Source: Polietes domitor
Lineage: Eukaryota > Arthropoda > Insecta > Diptera > Muscidae
DNA length: 64,000 bases
Direction: 5' to 3'
Assembly (NCBI GenBank): GCA_947397865.1
Contig: OX377619.1
Coordinates: 139,843,424 to 139,907,423 of the forward strand
In this document: piece after piece, positions 22,889 through 33,834 of the stretch
How positions within the stretch are numbered: the stretch's first letter is position 1
How the letters are laid out: each line of letters opens with the position of its first letter
Notes under the pieces: model-generated
Databases searched by the model: none
Told to the model about the DNA's origin: nothing
The model's input: the letters and a program-made list of their open reading frames with translations, nothing else
Program-made: the position numbers and the translations under genes

Positions 22889-24190
22889 AAGGGTGTCCCA
22901 AGAAGAGCGCAATTTTTTAATTTTAAATGAAACACAGATATTTAAGAAAAAATCGTGAAACTTTATTATATCGTAAAGTAGACAGAATGAGGTTATGTAT
23001 GGAACAATATATCGTGCAGATGGCCGCCGCGGCTTTGCTGACATGCACGCGATCTTTTAATGAAATTTTCAATGACCGTTTTGCATGCATGCTGCGGTAT
23101 TTCATTAATGCAGCGTCCAATTTCGTCTTTTAAGGCTTGAGTCGTCGTCGGCTTATTCGCGTAAACCATCGACTTCAAAAAACCCCAAAGAAAAAAATCT
23201 AATGGTGTTAAATCGCACGATCTAGGCGGCCAATTCTGATCTCCAAAACGCGAAATAACACGACCGGGAAATGACTGATGCAGCAATTGAATTGTTTCTC
23301 TGGCTGTATGACATGTGGCGCCGTCTTGTTGGAACCACATGCCCTCCACATTCATTTCTTCAATTCTAGGCAAGAAAAAACTGGTTATCATTTCACGATA
23401 CCGAACACCATTGACTGTTTGCGCTTGACCTGCCTCATTTTCATAAAAAAAGGTCCAATGATTCCTCCAGCCCAAAAACCACACCAAACAGTGACACATT
23501 GAGGATGCATTTGCTTCTCGTGAATCACTCGAGGATTTTCCGCACCCCAAATGCGACAATTCTGCCTATTGACGAAGCCATCAAGATGAAAATGGGCCTC
23601 GTCACTGAAGATTATTTTATCGGCAAAATCAGCATTTTCATGTTGTCTCTCCAATACCCAATTAACGAACTCCCTTCGCTGTCCATGGTCAGTTGGCTTC
23701 AGTTCCTGAGTCAATTGAACTTTGTATGCATGAAGATGCAAATCTTTCGTCAAAATTCGCTGCAAAGTGGATTTGGAGACACCAATTTGCTGAGCTCGGT
23801 GTCGAATTGAGGTGGATGGAGTTTGAGCAACATCATCACGTACAGCTGCGACATTTTCGGTCGATCGACCTGGTCGATGGCGCGTTGTTGTCTTTACATC
23901 ACTAACAGACCCAGTTTCGGCAAATTTATCCATTAATCTCTTTACACTTGACTCTTTTGGAGCATTATTGTGACCCCAAATTGATCGCAATTTGCGAACT
24001 GTAGCCGCAAAACTTTCACCATTTTGGTAAAACAATTTCACAATGAGAATGCGTTGTTCATTCGTGTAGCGCTCCATTTTTACTAACCTCGTACCTTCTA
24101 CTAACAAACAATAACAATTGTTCAAATGTCAAACAATGACACTTCGAATGTTGCCAGATTTAAAAATTGCGTTCTTCTTGGGACACCCTT
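22889..24190 (-). mobile_element. Rosa-type (DD41D) mariner element
   Basis: A 1302-bp element between TA duplications (22887-22888 and 24191-24192). Its termini start AAGGGTGTCCCAAGAAGAGC on one side and AAGGGTGTCCCAAGAAGAAC on the other, and the inverted repeats extend over about 30 bp with one or two differences. It encodes one transposase on the minus strand with catalytic spacing DD41D, characteristic of the rosa clade of Tc1/mariner elements. Near-intact TIRs and a single frameshift suggest fairly recent activity. Confidence 0.9.
22993..24077 (-). pseudogene. Rosa-type mariner transposase, one frameshift
   Basis: The chosen start is the methionine at 24077 (MERYTNEQRI), which matches where related transposases begin; an upstream in-frame Met at 24125 is less likely. 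An N-terminal paired HTH region (about residues 1-115, including IRHRAQQIGVSKSTLQRIL) is followed by the catalytic domain: first Asp in FSDEAHFHLDG (D159), second in QQDGATCHT (D252), third in CDLTPLDFFLWG (D294). There are 41 residues between the last two. A run of only seven A at 23445-23451 shifts the frame by one base after residue 211. Otherwise no stop interrupts the 361-residue reading to HDILFHT. Transposase cuts at the TIRs and inserts at TA. As it stands the product would be truncated before the second aspartate. Confidence 0.88.
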
Positions 24191-24956
24191 TAGCTCCCAT
24201 ACAAATTTTACTCTTTCCGCTCTAGAAACCACATATGTCAACACATTTTCTTCCAATTTGGCAAAACGTCATATATTTCAACTAGAAACAGCTCTGTTAA
24301 AAATGGGCCAGATCAATTCAGATTTATATATATCTCCCATACAAATGTCTCCTCCGATTTGACTCTTTCCGCTCTAGAAACGACATATTTTATCGGATTT
24401 TCTTCAAATTTGTCAAAACAACTTATATTTCAACTAGAAATAGCTCTGGTAAAAATGGTTCAGATCGGTTCTGATATATATATATATATATATAGCTTCA
24501 ATACAAATTTCGCCAACGAACTAATTATTTCTGCTCTAGAAATAACATATTTTAAAATATTTTCTTCTAAGTGATGACTCCCCCGATTTAATTCTTTCCG
24601 CTGTAGAGACCACTTATTTTATTTAACAGATGTCGATCAAATTTGGGAAAACGTCTTATATGTCAACTAGAGAACCTATGCTAAAAATGGGTCAGATCGG
24701 TTCAGATATATATATAGCTCCCATTCAAACTTTGCGTTCAAGTTTTCTTACAAATACAGATAGAAGTATGAAATTTATAGTACATCATCCTACACCACAG
24801 GGTATAAAGACTAGGTGTAGGGTATCATTTCGACGGCCACGTCCGACTTAAACCTTCCTTAATTGTTTTTATATGCATGTCGATAAGCAACAAATATCTT
24901 TGTTATACCAAAAAATGAACTCATCATATTCATTCTATCATATTATTTAATAATAT

Positions 24957-25450
24957 AGGGTGGGTCATTTAAAATTGTAAATTAGAATTTTCTATAAAAA
25001 AGTTCTGATTTTTTTTCAAATTTCAGGTTTTATTGGAAAGGTTGAACTTTGTCATTTAATAATAGAACACATCATTCATATAATGACCACGAATGGCTCG
25101 GTAGTACCTCAGCCGATCAAGCTAATTTTTCAGTACATGGCCCAATGACGCCGCCAGCCCAAAATCCACACCAAACAGTGACTCGTTGTATGCATTGGCT
25201 TCTCAATAGTCACATGTGGGTTCTCAATTTTGCTTATTGACATAGCCACCGAGATGCAAATGAGCTTCATCTGAAAACACGAACATTTTCCATGTAAATT
25301 TCTTACAGTTTGCGTTAAAGACTCACTACTTTGGAAGTAAGTTTTTAATATTTCCCAATTTTGTTCGAGCGTATGACGTCCCATTTTGCAAATGTGAAAC
25401 ATAAACCTGAAAATAAAAATTAATGTTTTTCTATCTTTCAAAGTCATCGA
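24957..25450 (-). pseudogene. Mariner transposase relic
   Basis: It starts GGGTGGGTCATTTAAAATTG and contains CCACACCAAACAGTGACTCG. Further minus-strand remnants lie in 25130-25447: a start-like MGRHTLEQN segment and pieces of the HTH region. The piece encoding the catalytic centre is missing, as in the sister copy at 5777-6130, suggesting both descend from one internally deleted element. Confidence 0.65.
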
Positions 25451-25543
25451 AATCAGTAATTGCAGATATTATTCTGCAATTGGTAAAATGTTGCTAGTTT
25501 GTTGGCCTAAATCATTTAGAAGAGAAATAGATCTAACCCTCAT

Positions 25544-26944
25544 TATACCCTCCACCTCCAGGATGGGGGTATACTAACTTTGTCATTCCGTTTGTAACAC
25601 CTTGAAATATCGACCTTAGACACTATAAAGTATATATATTCTTGATCGTCATAAAATTCTAAGACGATCTAGCCATGTCCGTCCGTCTGTCCGTCTGTTG
25701 AAAGCACGCTAGCTTCTAAACGAAAGGAGCTAGGACGTCCAAAATTTCCATAAATGCGTCTTATAGTCGTAGATCGGTTGGGATTGAAACGGGGCGAAAT
25801 CGGCCCAAAGAGAAAATTTTTTCCCTCACAAGGACTAAAAATACCCATAATAATCCCTAATTTTTTAGCGTATTTAAGCATGTTTTTTGAATATGTCTGT
25901 TTATATTTGCTTGATATTTGGTATGCGCATTCCCCTTATAGCAAAAACGTGCATCATAAAGTCATTCTTATTTGTAGGGGGTGAAATGGGGCAAAAAAGG
26001 GATAAAAATGGTACATATTAAACGACACGGATTTTTCAAAATTCGTACTTTTTGGGGTCAAAATAGAAAAAGGGGATAAAAATAGTACCAACCAAATGAC
26101 CGTAACTAGAGTCATGAAATTGTAAGAATACATTCCTTTGACTTCGTAGACATGGAAAATAAAAGGTTTTTTCCAAATTCGTACTTTCAAGGGATACAAT
26201 CGGTACGGAGGGATAAAAATGGTACTAACCAAACGGCTACACCTGGAATAATGAAATTCGGTGTATACTTTCCTCTGATTGCGTAGACACTTAAAATAAA
26301 CAGGTTTTTCGAAATTCGTACTTTTTGGGGTTAAAAAGAAAAAAGGGGATAACAATAGTACCAACCAAATGACCGCAGCTAGAGTCATGAAATTCGGAGT
26401 ATACATTCCTCTGACCGCGTAGACACGGAAAATAAACGGATTTTTCGAAATTCGTACTTTCAAGGGATACAATGATACAGAGGGATAAAAATATTACCAA
26501 CTAAACGACTACAGCTAGAATGATGAAATTCTAGTTGCGTAGAAACGTCAAGGGGGTAAAAATGGTACCAACCAAATGGACGCAGCTGGAATTATGGAAT
26601 TCGGTGTATACATTCCTCTGCCTGCATAGACACGCAAAATAAAAAGTTTTTTTTCCAAATTCGTACCTTTTCTATTACGACAAAAATTGATTGAATCATC
26701 AAGTTATGTTGTTTTGCACTTTGTACGTCTGATAATGGATTTTAAAAATTTGTACTTTTGGAATTAAAATAGAATGGAAATACAACCAACTGTAGCACCC
26801 ACTATCTATATCTATATTAAAAAATGTATATTTTCCTGTAATATTACTGCACTTCTACGAAAATCGACAACCTCTGTGGAATGCAATCCATGGTGGAGGG
26901 TATATAAAGTTCGGCCCGGCCGAACTTAACGCCGTTTTTACTTG
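25544..26944 (+). mobile_element. Family A DINE-like Helitron, full length
   Basis: A complete 1401-bp copy. The start is TATACCCTCCACCTCCAGG, followed by CCGTTTGTAACACCTTG, TATAAAGTATATATATTCTT and GTCCGTCCGTCTGTCCGTC. The core is about five units of roughly 150 bp. The end is CCATGGTGGAGGGTATATA, the perfect hairpin AAGTTCGGCC...GAACTT and GTTTTTACTTG|TTTT. The ATAAAGTATATATATTCTTGATC and GTCCGTC blocks are the ones conserved in Drosophila DINE-1/INE-1. It is non-coding. Confidence 0.88.
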
Positions 26945-29821
26945 TTTTTATTTAAGAGTTCTCCATGCATATTAAGAAAAAATTCACTAAATTTGTGAAA
27001 AACCTTTTATGAAATAGCTTCATAAATATTATGAACGAAAATTCTTTCAGTGTAAATGTCCGCCCGATTTATCTTATTACCGCTGTAATATCTGCATTTC
27101 TCATCGGATCTTGATAAACATTTTCCAAATAATGTTATATTTTATATTGGGCCCAAGTTTTCAAATAGTCCCCTATAACTGTCCCTCCAATTTTCATTAT
27201 TACCGCCTTACAACCATCATATGACATCGAATCTTGAAAAATTTTCCAGATCATGGATTATTTCACTTACTGTTAAAGTGGGCCACATGGGCCCATGTTT
27301 TTGTCCACATAAGACGTATTTTCCACTACTTGCAACGATCGATTAGATTGGATGTATAGAAGGACTGATGTTACAACGTGGCCGGATAAATGATTACTTT
27401 GTGTGACAGTTCAAAACACGTGTAAAACAAGAATCTGTGTGTGAAATTTCCCATGCACCCCCAAAATTTTGAATTACGGGTACCTTATAAGCCTGTAACT
27501 TAACTGATTATCAACTGATTTATTGCCGGTATTAAGAAGAACAAATATGGACCTTTATTTTTTAAGAAAACTTGAGAAATCTTTTCGACATTTTAAATCT
27601 TGGAAATGATTTAGACAAACGTACTACTTGTGAATTTATTTCAAAGGATTTAGTAAGGAGTAAAACTTCAGTTTGTTTCCAAAAATCCGTCGCTAATTGG
27701 CAAAGAGAAGTTCACATATCTCAGCATTTTACGAATTTGAGGTCTAACAAGAATATCATCAAAACAGAACAAAACGGTAAATAAAGACATGGCGACAATT
27801 TTAGTGAAAAATCTCTAACTTTGGAACACATGTTCCCCACTTTGGGAATTAGTTTTTTTTAATCCAACTTCTGCCATTCTAGTATTTTTTCATCATATTT
27901 ATAGTTAGTTTTATATAGTTACCTTGAAAAATAATGTTTAAAAACATTCCCCGAAGTTTCTATTTCTTTCATTACTCTTTCATTACTGTGTTATCTATTG
28001 CCTTTCCTCTCCTCTTAGTAGATTAATGTTTTCTAATTTAATGAAGGCAATCCCAATAAAATCTAAGAAGAACCAACTAACAATTCATTCAACGAGCCAT
28101 CTCCTTGTGGCAAATTGTATATACTAAAATTGTGCGAATATGAGAGCGCAAAACCGAAACTATTCCTCCATGGGCCTGGCCTAAAAATGTCCTATACGCT
28201 AAATGTTATTGACATTGCATAAAAATGAACTGACAGACAGACACATCTAAATCAATTCAGAAAGTAACTCTAACAAATTATGGGATTACACTTACCTTAC
28301 GTACCAAAACGAGTTTAAATAGTCAGACGACTTCCAATCAAACAAAATATTTCTTGATTATGTGAATTGTGCTTCATTCCCATGGGCCAAGAATCGGCTC
28401 AAACGAAATTAACGTCCTATTTTATTTAATTCATTTTTATTCAGAACAAAAAAAGTATCCTTCTCGAGCACTACACGATGATGGGCAAGGAAAAGGTGAA
28501 CTTTGTGGTGAGTCCACGCCAAAAACCGCCCTATTTGTTTAAATACTGTGCAAAGGTAAATCACCTTTTGATGAACATCCTTATGATGATGATGTTTACA
28601 CAGCAATTCATCATGCGAATGAATATTTACCGACATATGTAAGCATAGACTAAGTACGTATCCTCGTATCGCATATTTGCCGGTGCCTATATTTTAGTGG
28701 GGGGTGGGGGAAGGGGGTGAGAGGTTCGCCAAGTCATCCCTAATCATGCTGGGATTTCTGCCAGACACACGCAATCCCATCGCACATCAAACCGCACGCA
28801 CACACGCAATGATTTGGGTTTTCCCCCATCCGCCCGCCTGCACCAACTATGATGCTGTGAATATTCATTGTTTTCTTGGAATTAAAATCCAATACTCTCT
28901 CGAACACACACGCACGCACACATTCGCCGTATCTGGCTCTGCCAATTGATACAAGTTAATACCGGGGGGCTTAATGTGGCTTTAAATGTTCATTAGATTG
29001 AAAGTTACGCAGAGAAGGAGCAGCGGCCTTATTGAATACCAAGGATGCACAACATCGCACAAACACACACCCGCATACACACCCACACACCGGTGTTCAA
29101 CTGAAATTGTTGTGTTTGTAATTGTCGGGCAACAACATCGGGTCAGCAACCTTTTGTTGTTCAAAAGAGGCGTTTGGCAAAATAACTTGGAAAAATTACT
29201 ATTCGGTAAACTCTTTGGCCCCATGTCACTAACCTTGTCTGTATGTTCGTATGTATGTATGTGCTATACTAACCTGCAGATCTACATGCATACATATATG
29301 AATGTACATATTTACATTCGATTATCCTTGGCCAATTAGAGTGGGCTAATTTGCCTGGTATCTATGCCGGAAAAAGGATAATAAGGTTAACAATCATTAG
29401 GGCAATTTTGTGGTTTAATTACATATCCATCCATCCGTCCATCTTTGGAGCAGAATAGAATGCTGCAGCTAAGGATAGGATTTTTGTAATCCAGGCGATT
29501 TTACACAGACAAGGTGGGCGCCGAGAAATAACATTGGGCGTTTTAAAATGTGTTGTTTTTATAAATGTGGTTAGATGATTTGATAAAATTTGAAAAATAA
29601 ATGCAAAGGTGTAGACCGAAAACATCAGAGATTCCCAATAAATAGAAATCAAATACGTTGAAACATCATTTATACCTACAGAGATAATAAACTTATAAAA
29701 TATATTAGTGGGACAGTGAACTATAAAATTAAAAGTATTACAATTTAATAACTTTTCATCTAGTAGAAATTTTTGAGTTCTGTAAAAATTTAAAATTATC
29801 AAGGATCTAAAGATTATTTTT
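26945..29821. other. Mixed unique DNA with a degenerate 125-bp tandem
   Basis: 27055-27300 has two diverged units about 125 bp apart (TTATTACCGCTGTAATATC at 27074, TTATTACCGCCTTACAACC at 27199) ending in GGGCCCA blocks, similar to the GGGCC-rich part at 7790-8040. 28130-28320 has a family B-like scrap (GACAGACAGACACATCTAAA). From 28690 to 29470 the DNA looks unique, with CA repeats and GTATGTATGTATGT. No exon is recognised. Confidence 0.45.
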
Positions 29822-30925
29822 TATACCCTCCATCTCCAGGATGGGGGTATATTCACTTTGTCATTCCGTTTGTAACACCTTAAAACATTCATCGGAGACC
29901 CCATAAAGTATATATATTCTGGGTCGTGGTAAAATTCCGTCTGTCTGTCTGTTGAAAGCACGATAGCGGCCAAACAAAATGAGCTAGGAGGTTCAATTTT
30001 TCCTAAATGTGTCTAATGGTTGCAGATCGGTTGGGATTGAAAGTGGGCGAAATAGGCCCAGAGGGAAAATTTTTTCCCTCACAAGGATTGAAAATACCCC
30101 TAATATTTAGAGTATTTCAGCATGTTTTTGAAATGGGACGAAAAGGGATACAAATAGTACCTATCAAACGGTAACAGATAGAAACACGAAATTTGGCGTG
30201 TTCATACCTCTAATAGAGTACATAATATACAAGTATTTTTTCTAAATTTGTACTTTTAAGGGTTAAATGGGGATAGAGGGATAAAAATAGTACCAACCAA
30301 ACGGCTTCACCTAGAATAATGAAATTCGGTGTATATATTCCTCTGATTGCGTACACACATAAAATAAAGGAAATTTTCGAAATTCTTACTTTTAGTGTGT
30401 AAAATGGAAAAAGGGGATAAAAATTGTACCAAACAAATGGATGCAGCTAGAACCATGAAATTCGCGGTATACATTCCTCTGACTGAGTGACACGAAAAAA
30501 CAAACGTTTTTCCAAATTCGTACTTTCAAGGGATTCAATGGGAGCAGAGGGATAAAAATGGTACCAATTAAAAGGCTACAGCTAGAATGATAAAATTTTC
30601 GAAATGGCCGCAGATAGTATCATGGAATTGGGTATATACATTCCTCTGAGTGCATAGCCACGTAAAATATTTTTTTCCAAATTCGTACTTTATTTTGTTG
30701 TCTTATACTGCGTATATGAGAGATAAGGTATTTTCAAAATGTATACTTTTGAAATTAAAATAGGATGGAAATACAACCAACCAATCGACTGTAGCTGAAA
30801 ATACACTCTCTATCTCCCAAAACTGCGTTTGAGACAAATATAGCTTGTTTACAATAAATATTTTTTTAATATTTAATTTGAAAAAATTTATGAATTTCGA
30901 CCAACATTACTTTGAAGAATGTAAT
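29822..30925 (+). mobile_element. Family A DINE-like Helitron, 3'-truncated
   Basis: The start TATACCCTCCATCTCCAGG, ATAAAGTATATATATTCTGG and a shortened GTCTGTCTG run are followed by core units to about 30830. There is no hairpin end. The sequence grades into the CTAG end of the next Helitron at 30929. Confidence 0.8.
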
Positions 30926-30928
30926 ATA

Positions 30929-31205
30929 CTAGTATTTTGTACCCGGCGTTGCAGGTGTTCATTTTCCCCTATTCCCCTACTTTGTATGCATTGAAAGATA
31001 AAATGAGTAATTTTTGATAGTTTTAATATATTTTTTGAGTGGGAGGTACCACCCCTCTTTGTCCTACCATGACCTAGTATATCCAGGAACCATCCTCTGT
31101 CCAGAAGGTAGATACAGTAAAAATAATACAGTAATTTTCAGGCGAATCGGTCCACCGGTTTGGCGTCCTATACGCAACATACAGACACACATTGATTATA
31201 CCGGC
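30929..31205 (-). mobile_element. Helitron-like fragment with CTAG end
   Basis: Read on the minus strand the segment ends GCAACGCCGGGTACAAAATACTAG followed by T, a Helitron-type CTAG terminus behind a GC-rich block. The interior has a CGTATAGGACGCCAAACCGG stretch and ACCGATTCGCCTGAAAATTA, resembling the 5' 'aaacggctgaaccgat' motif of other Helitrons. An RTE-type LINE tail is an alternative reading. Confidence 0.45.
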
Positions 31206-32059
31206 TATATTTTGGTATTTTATAATGCTTTATAATCGCTTTAAGTGTACTAATTATGACGGGTACCTCCCACACAAATCACGCAAAACTACGTAAAACT
31301 AAAGCTGTTATAACTTCAATGCTGATGATCGGAATACAGTGAAATTTGATATTTAGCAATGCTTTTTTAGTGATTACATACGCATGGAATACGGGCGAAA
31401 TTGCCACACCCCTTATGGTTCCTCCCACTCATAGTGGCATAAACTTTGCTTACAATATAACCGACATAACATCCATTCGGGTAGTCAAAATCATTTGCAA
31501 CTTGATATTTGAAAATATTTTTTATAATCACTTTAAACATAAAATATATTTACGTTTTAGCGACACCCCTTCTTGTACCTCCCACACAATTTTCTCTATC
31601 CTAGGTTATATTAAATCTTTCCTAACTTCTGTTCTGGTGCTTGGAATCCACTATGAATTGATATTTGATCTTGTTTTTGCAATTGTTGTATAAATGTGGA
31701 AGCTGGAATCATGTGTACCAGAACCTTCTTGTACCTTCCCCACAAATAATCCTGCCCTACGTAAAATTAATTAGTTAATTAGTTAATTCCTTATAACTTC
31801 CTTTCTGAGAGTGATGGTATATATAGGGTCCGCCAAATAACTTTTTTTTTGAAAATGCTATAAAACTACTGAATATTTTCTCAAATTTCTTTTTTTTATT
31901 TGAAAGTACAATCCTTCCGGTTAATAATGGAAAATAATTTCATTCAAATGGCTGCTGAGGACACCCCACAAATAATAGGCCAACGGTTGAATAGTTGAAA
32001 AAAAAAACGTTAGATGGCGGACCCTATATAAGTCGGTATAGCCGACTGAACCTTACTTG
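31206..32059 (+). mobile_element. Family C DINE-like Helitron with nested MITE
   Basis: The core units carry GGTACCTCCCACACAAATCA, AAAGCTGTTATAACTTCAAT and ATAAATGTGGAAGCTGGAAT. The end is GAGAGTGATGGTATATA, interrupted by the GGGTCC MITE at 31826-32024, then TATAAGTCGG with hairpin AGTCGGTATAGCCGACT and CCTTACTTG|TTTT. The start block is missing on the left. Confidence 0.78.
31826..32024. mobile_element. GGGTCC MITE, copy 1 (Tc1/mariner type)
   Basis: A 199-bp element between TA and TA. The ends are GGGTCCGCCAAATAAC and, reverse complemented on the right, GGGTCCGCCATCTAAC. The copy at 38339-38538 is nearly identical, including TACAATCCTTCCGGTTAATA. It is non-coding and probably mobilised by a Tc1/mariner transposase. 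Confidence 0.85.
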
Positions 32060-32204
32060 TTTTTATTTATATATATCTAGATAGATATTTAGAAAGGTTG
32101 AAGGGTTTCCAGTTTTTGAAGGGTAGCTTGGAAGATAGGATACATTTAGTAAAAAATCATCTTTTTAGATCCTAAACTTTGAATCTTATATACCCTCCAT
32201 CATG

Positions 32205-32690
32205 GTGTGCATCCCACCGGTAGATTAGGGTAATTATCACATTTGTTTCAATCTAGCTTCTGCCGCTTGTTTGGTACCATCTTCATTCCTTTCTACTCCG
32301 TCTGTAAGTAAAAAATGATTTTTTTTTATTGCGCGTCACAATCACAGGAATACCGAATTTTATGATTCTAGCTGCAGTACAAATTTTGTCCATTTTTGAC
32401 ATTTTGACCCTAAAAGTACGAATATCAGAAACAAAGTATGCATATCAGAACGAAGTAGGAATATGCCGATTTCTATCTAACAGCAGCTGTTTTATTGGCA
32501 CCATTTTTATCCCCCTTCATTCATTTTCATTATTTTGCGCGTCTGTGTGTATAGGAATGTCCACATCGAAATTTATGATTATTGCTGCAGCTATTTGGTC
32601 GGTACCAATTTTATCCCCTTGCCATTTGGGCCCTAAAAGTACGAATATGAAAAAATCGCTTTATTTTTGGAGTCTACTCAGCCAGAGACC
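32205..32690 (-). mobile_element. Family A-like core units
   Basis: GGTACCATCTTCATTCC, TGACCCTAAAAGTACGAATA and GGTACCAATTTTATCCCC belong to diverged family A core units in reverse orientation. The start block and hairpin are absent. A mariner relic follows at 32695. Confidence 0.6.
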
Positions 32691-32694
32691 TCTT

Positions 32695-33172
32695 CAATGG
32701 CAACATCGATTTCATGTTTCAACGTTTCAATTGTCTCAGTATGGTTTGCGTAACATTTATCCTCAATGTCTCCCCACAGAAAATACTCCAAAGGACTCAA
32801 ATCACAGCTCAGAGGCGGCCAATTGACATCACAATTTCGGCTGATTATTCGATTTTCAAAAGCAGTGCGTAAAATATCGATGGTTTCATTGGCTGTGCGA
32901 CATGTGGCCCCGTCTTGATGAAATATCGTTCATGTTATTCTCTTGAACTTTTGAAAACAAATATTCGTTGAGCATGGCACGGTAACGCTCACCATTGACG
33001 GTAACGGCGGCTCATTTTCGAAGAAAAATGACTCAATAATGCCGCCAGGCCTAAATCCACACCAAACAGTGACCCGTTATGGATGCATTTGCTTCTCAAT
33101 AGTCACGTGTGGGTTCTCTGAACATCATAAGCGGCAATTTTACTTATTGGCATATCCAACGATATGTCAACA
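32695..33172 (-). pseudogene. Mariner transposase relic with DD41E signature
   Basis: Minus-strand translation gives QDGATCRTANETIDILRTAF, then NWPPLSCDLSPLEYFL further on. The second aspartate and the final acidic residue (E in SPLEYF) are separated by 41 residues, the same spacing as the rosa-like element at 22889 but with E instead of D. The VTVWCG-type block (CCACACCAAACAGTGACCCG) and NPHV-type block lie near 33056-33115. Both ends are missing and the frame is broken around 32925 and 33010. Confidence 0.7.
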
Positions 33173-33175
33173 TCG

Positions 33176-33830
33176 TTGTAACACCTTTAAATACAGACCT
33201 GAGACCCTATAAAGTATTTATATAATTGATCGTCATAAAATCCTAAGACGATCTAGCCATATACATTCGCCTGTTGAAAGCACGTTAGCATCTAAACGAT
33301 AGGAGCTATGAGGTCCAAATTTTCCATAAATGCGTCTTATAGTCGTAGATCGGTTGGGATTGCAACTGGGCGAAATCAGGGAAAAATTGTTCTTATAACA
33401 CCTGGTAATTGTGATCCTTCAGTATTGTAGAACATTTTTCCGTCAGAATGATGTCACTATCCCCTAGACGTAGTCTAGACGAGACAATTTACTAAAACAC
33501 AACAACAACTAAATTCTGTCAATGTTTTATTGTGTTTAAAGTGTTGCTGCTTCCTACGAAGTACACAAACTACTAAATTTTGATAGGAAAAGTTCTAATA
33601 TTGAAGATCTAAAGATGAAGATGAATTTAGAAAAATGTTTATACTTACCATTCGCCACATTTTCCGCCTAAAAGTAAAAATTCCGAGAATATCCTTTTTA
33701 TTTCGCATCTTCACAGTCAGTACACACCGAATTTCATGATTTCAACTTCAGCGGGTTGGTGGTGCCAGTTTTATCCATCTTTTCCAATTGTATCCCTTAA
33801 AAGTACGATTTTTTAAAAAGATGTGTGGCA
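33176..33830. mobile_element. Family A DINE-like fragments in two orientations
   Basis: 33176-33395 is the head block in plus orientation: GTTGTAACACCTTTAAATAC, CTATAAAGTATTTATATAAT, TAGTCGTAGATCGGTTGGG. 33640-33830 carries core units in minus orientation (TCATGATTTCAACTTCAGCG, ATCCCTTAAAAGTACGA). About 240 bp between them are not assigned. The GTCCGTC run has decayed. Confidence 0.65.
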
Positions 33831-33834
33831 ATAT

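Larger units (their letters stand above)
22622..24865 (+). mobile_element. Family B-like DINE Helitron hosting a mariner
   Basis: It starts TATACCCTACACCACAGTG, then GTTTGTAACACCCAAAAGG and GTCCGTCTGTCCATCT. The core begins with GGTTCTGATTTAGATATA, is interrupted at 22888 by the 1302-bp mariner, and resumes at 24191 with TAGCTCCCATACAAATTTTA. About four core units follow. The end is GGTGTAGGGTATCATTTCG, a weak hairpin and TTCCTTAATTG|TTTT. The subterminal repeat TATACCCTACACC / GGTGTAGGGTAT is family-specific. Confidence 0.82.
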
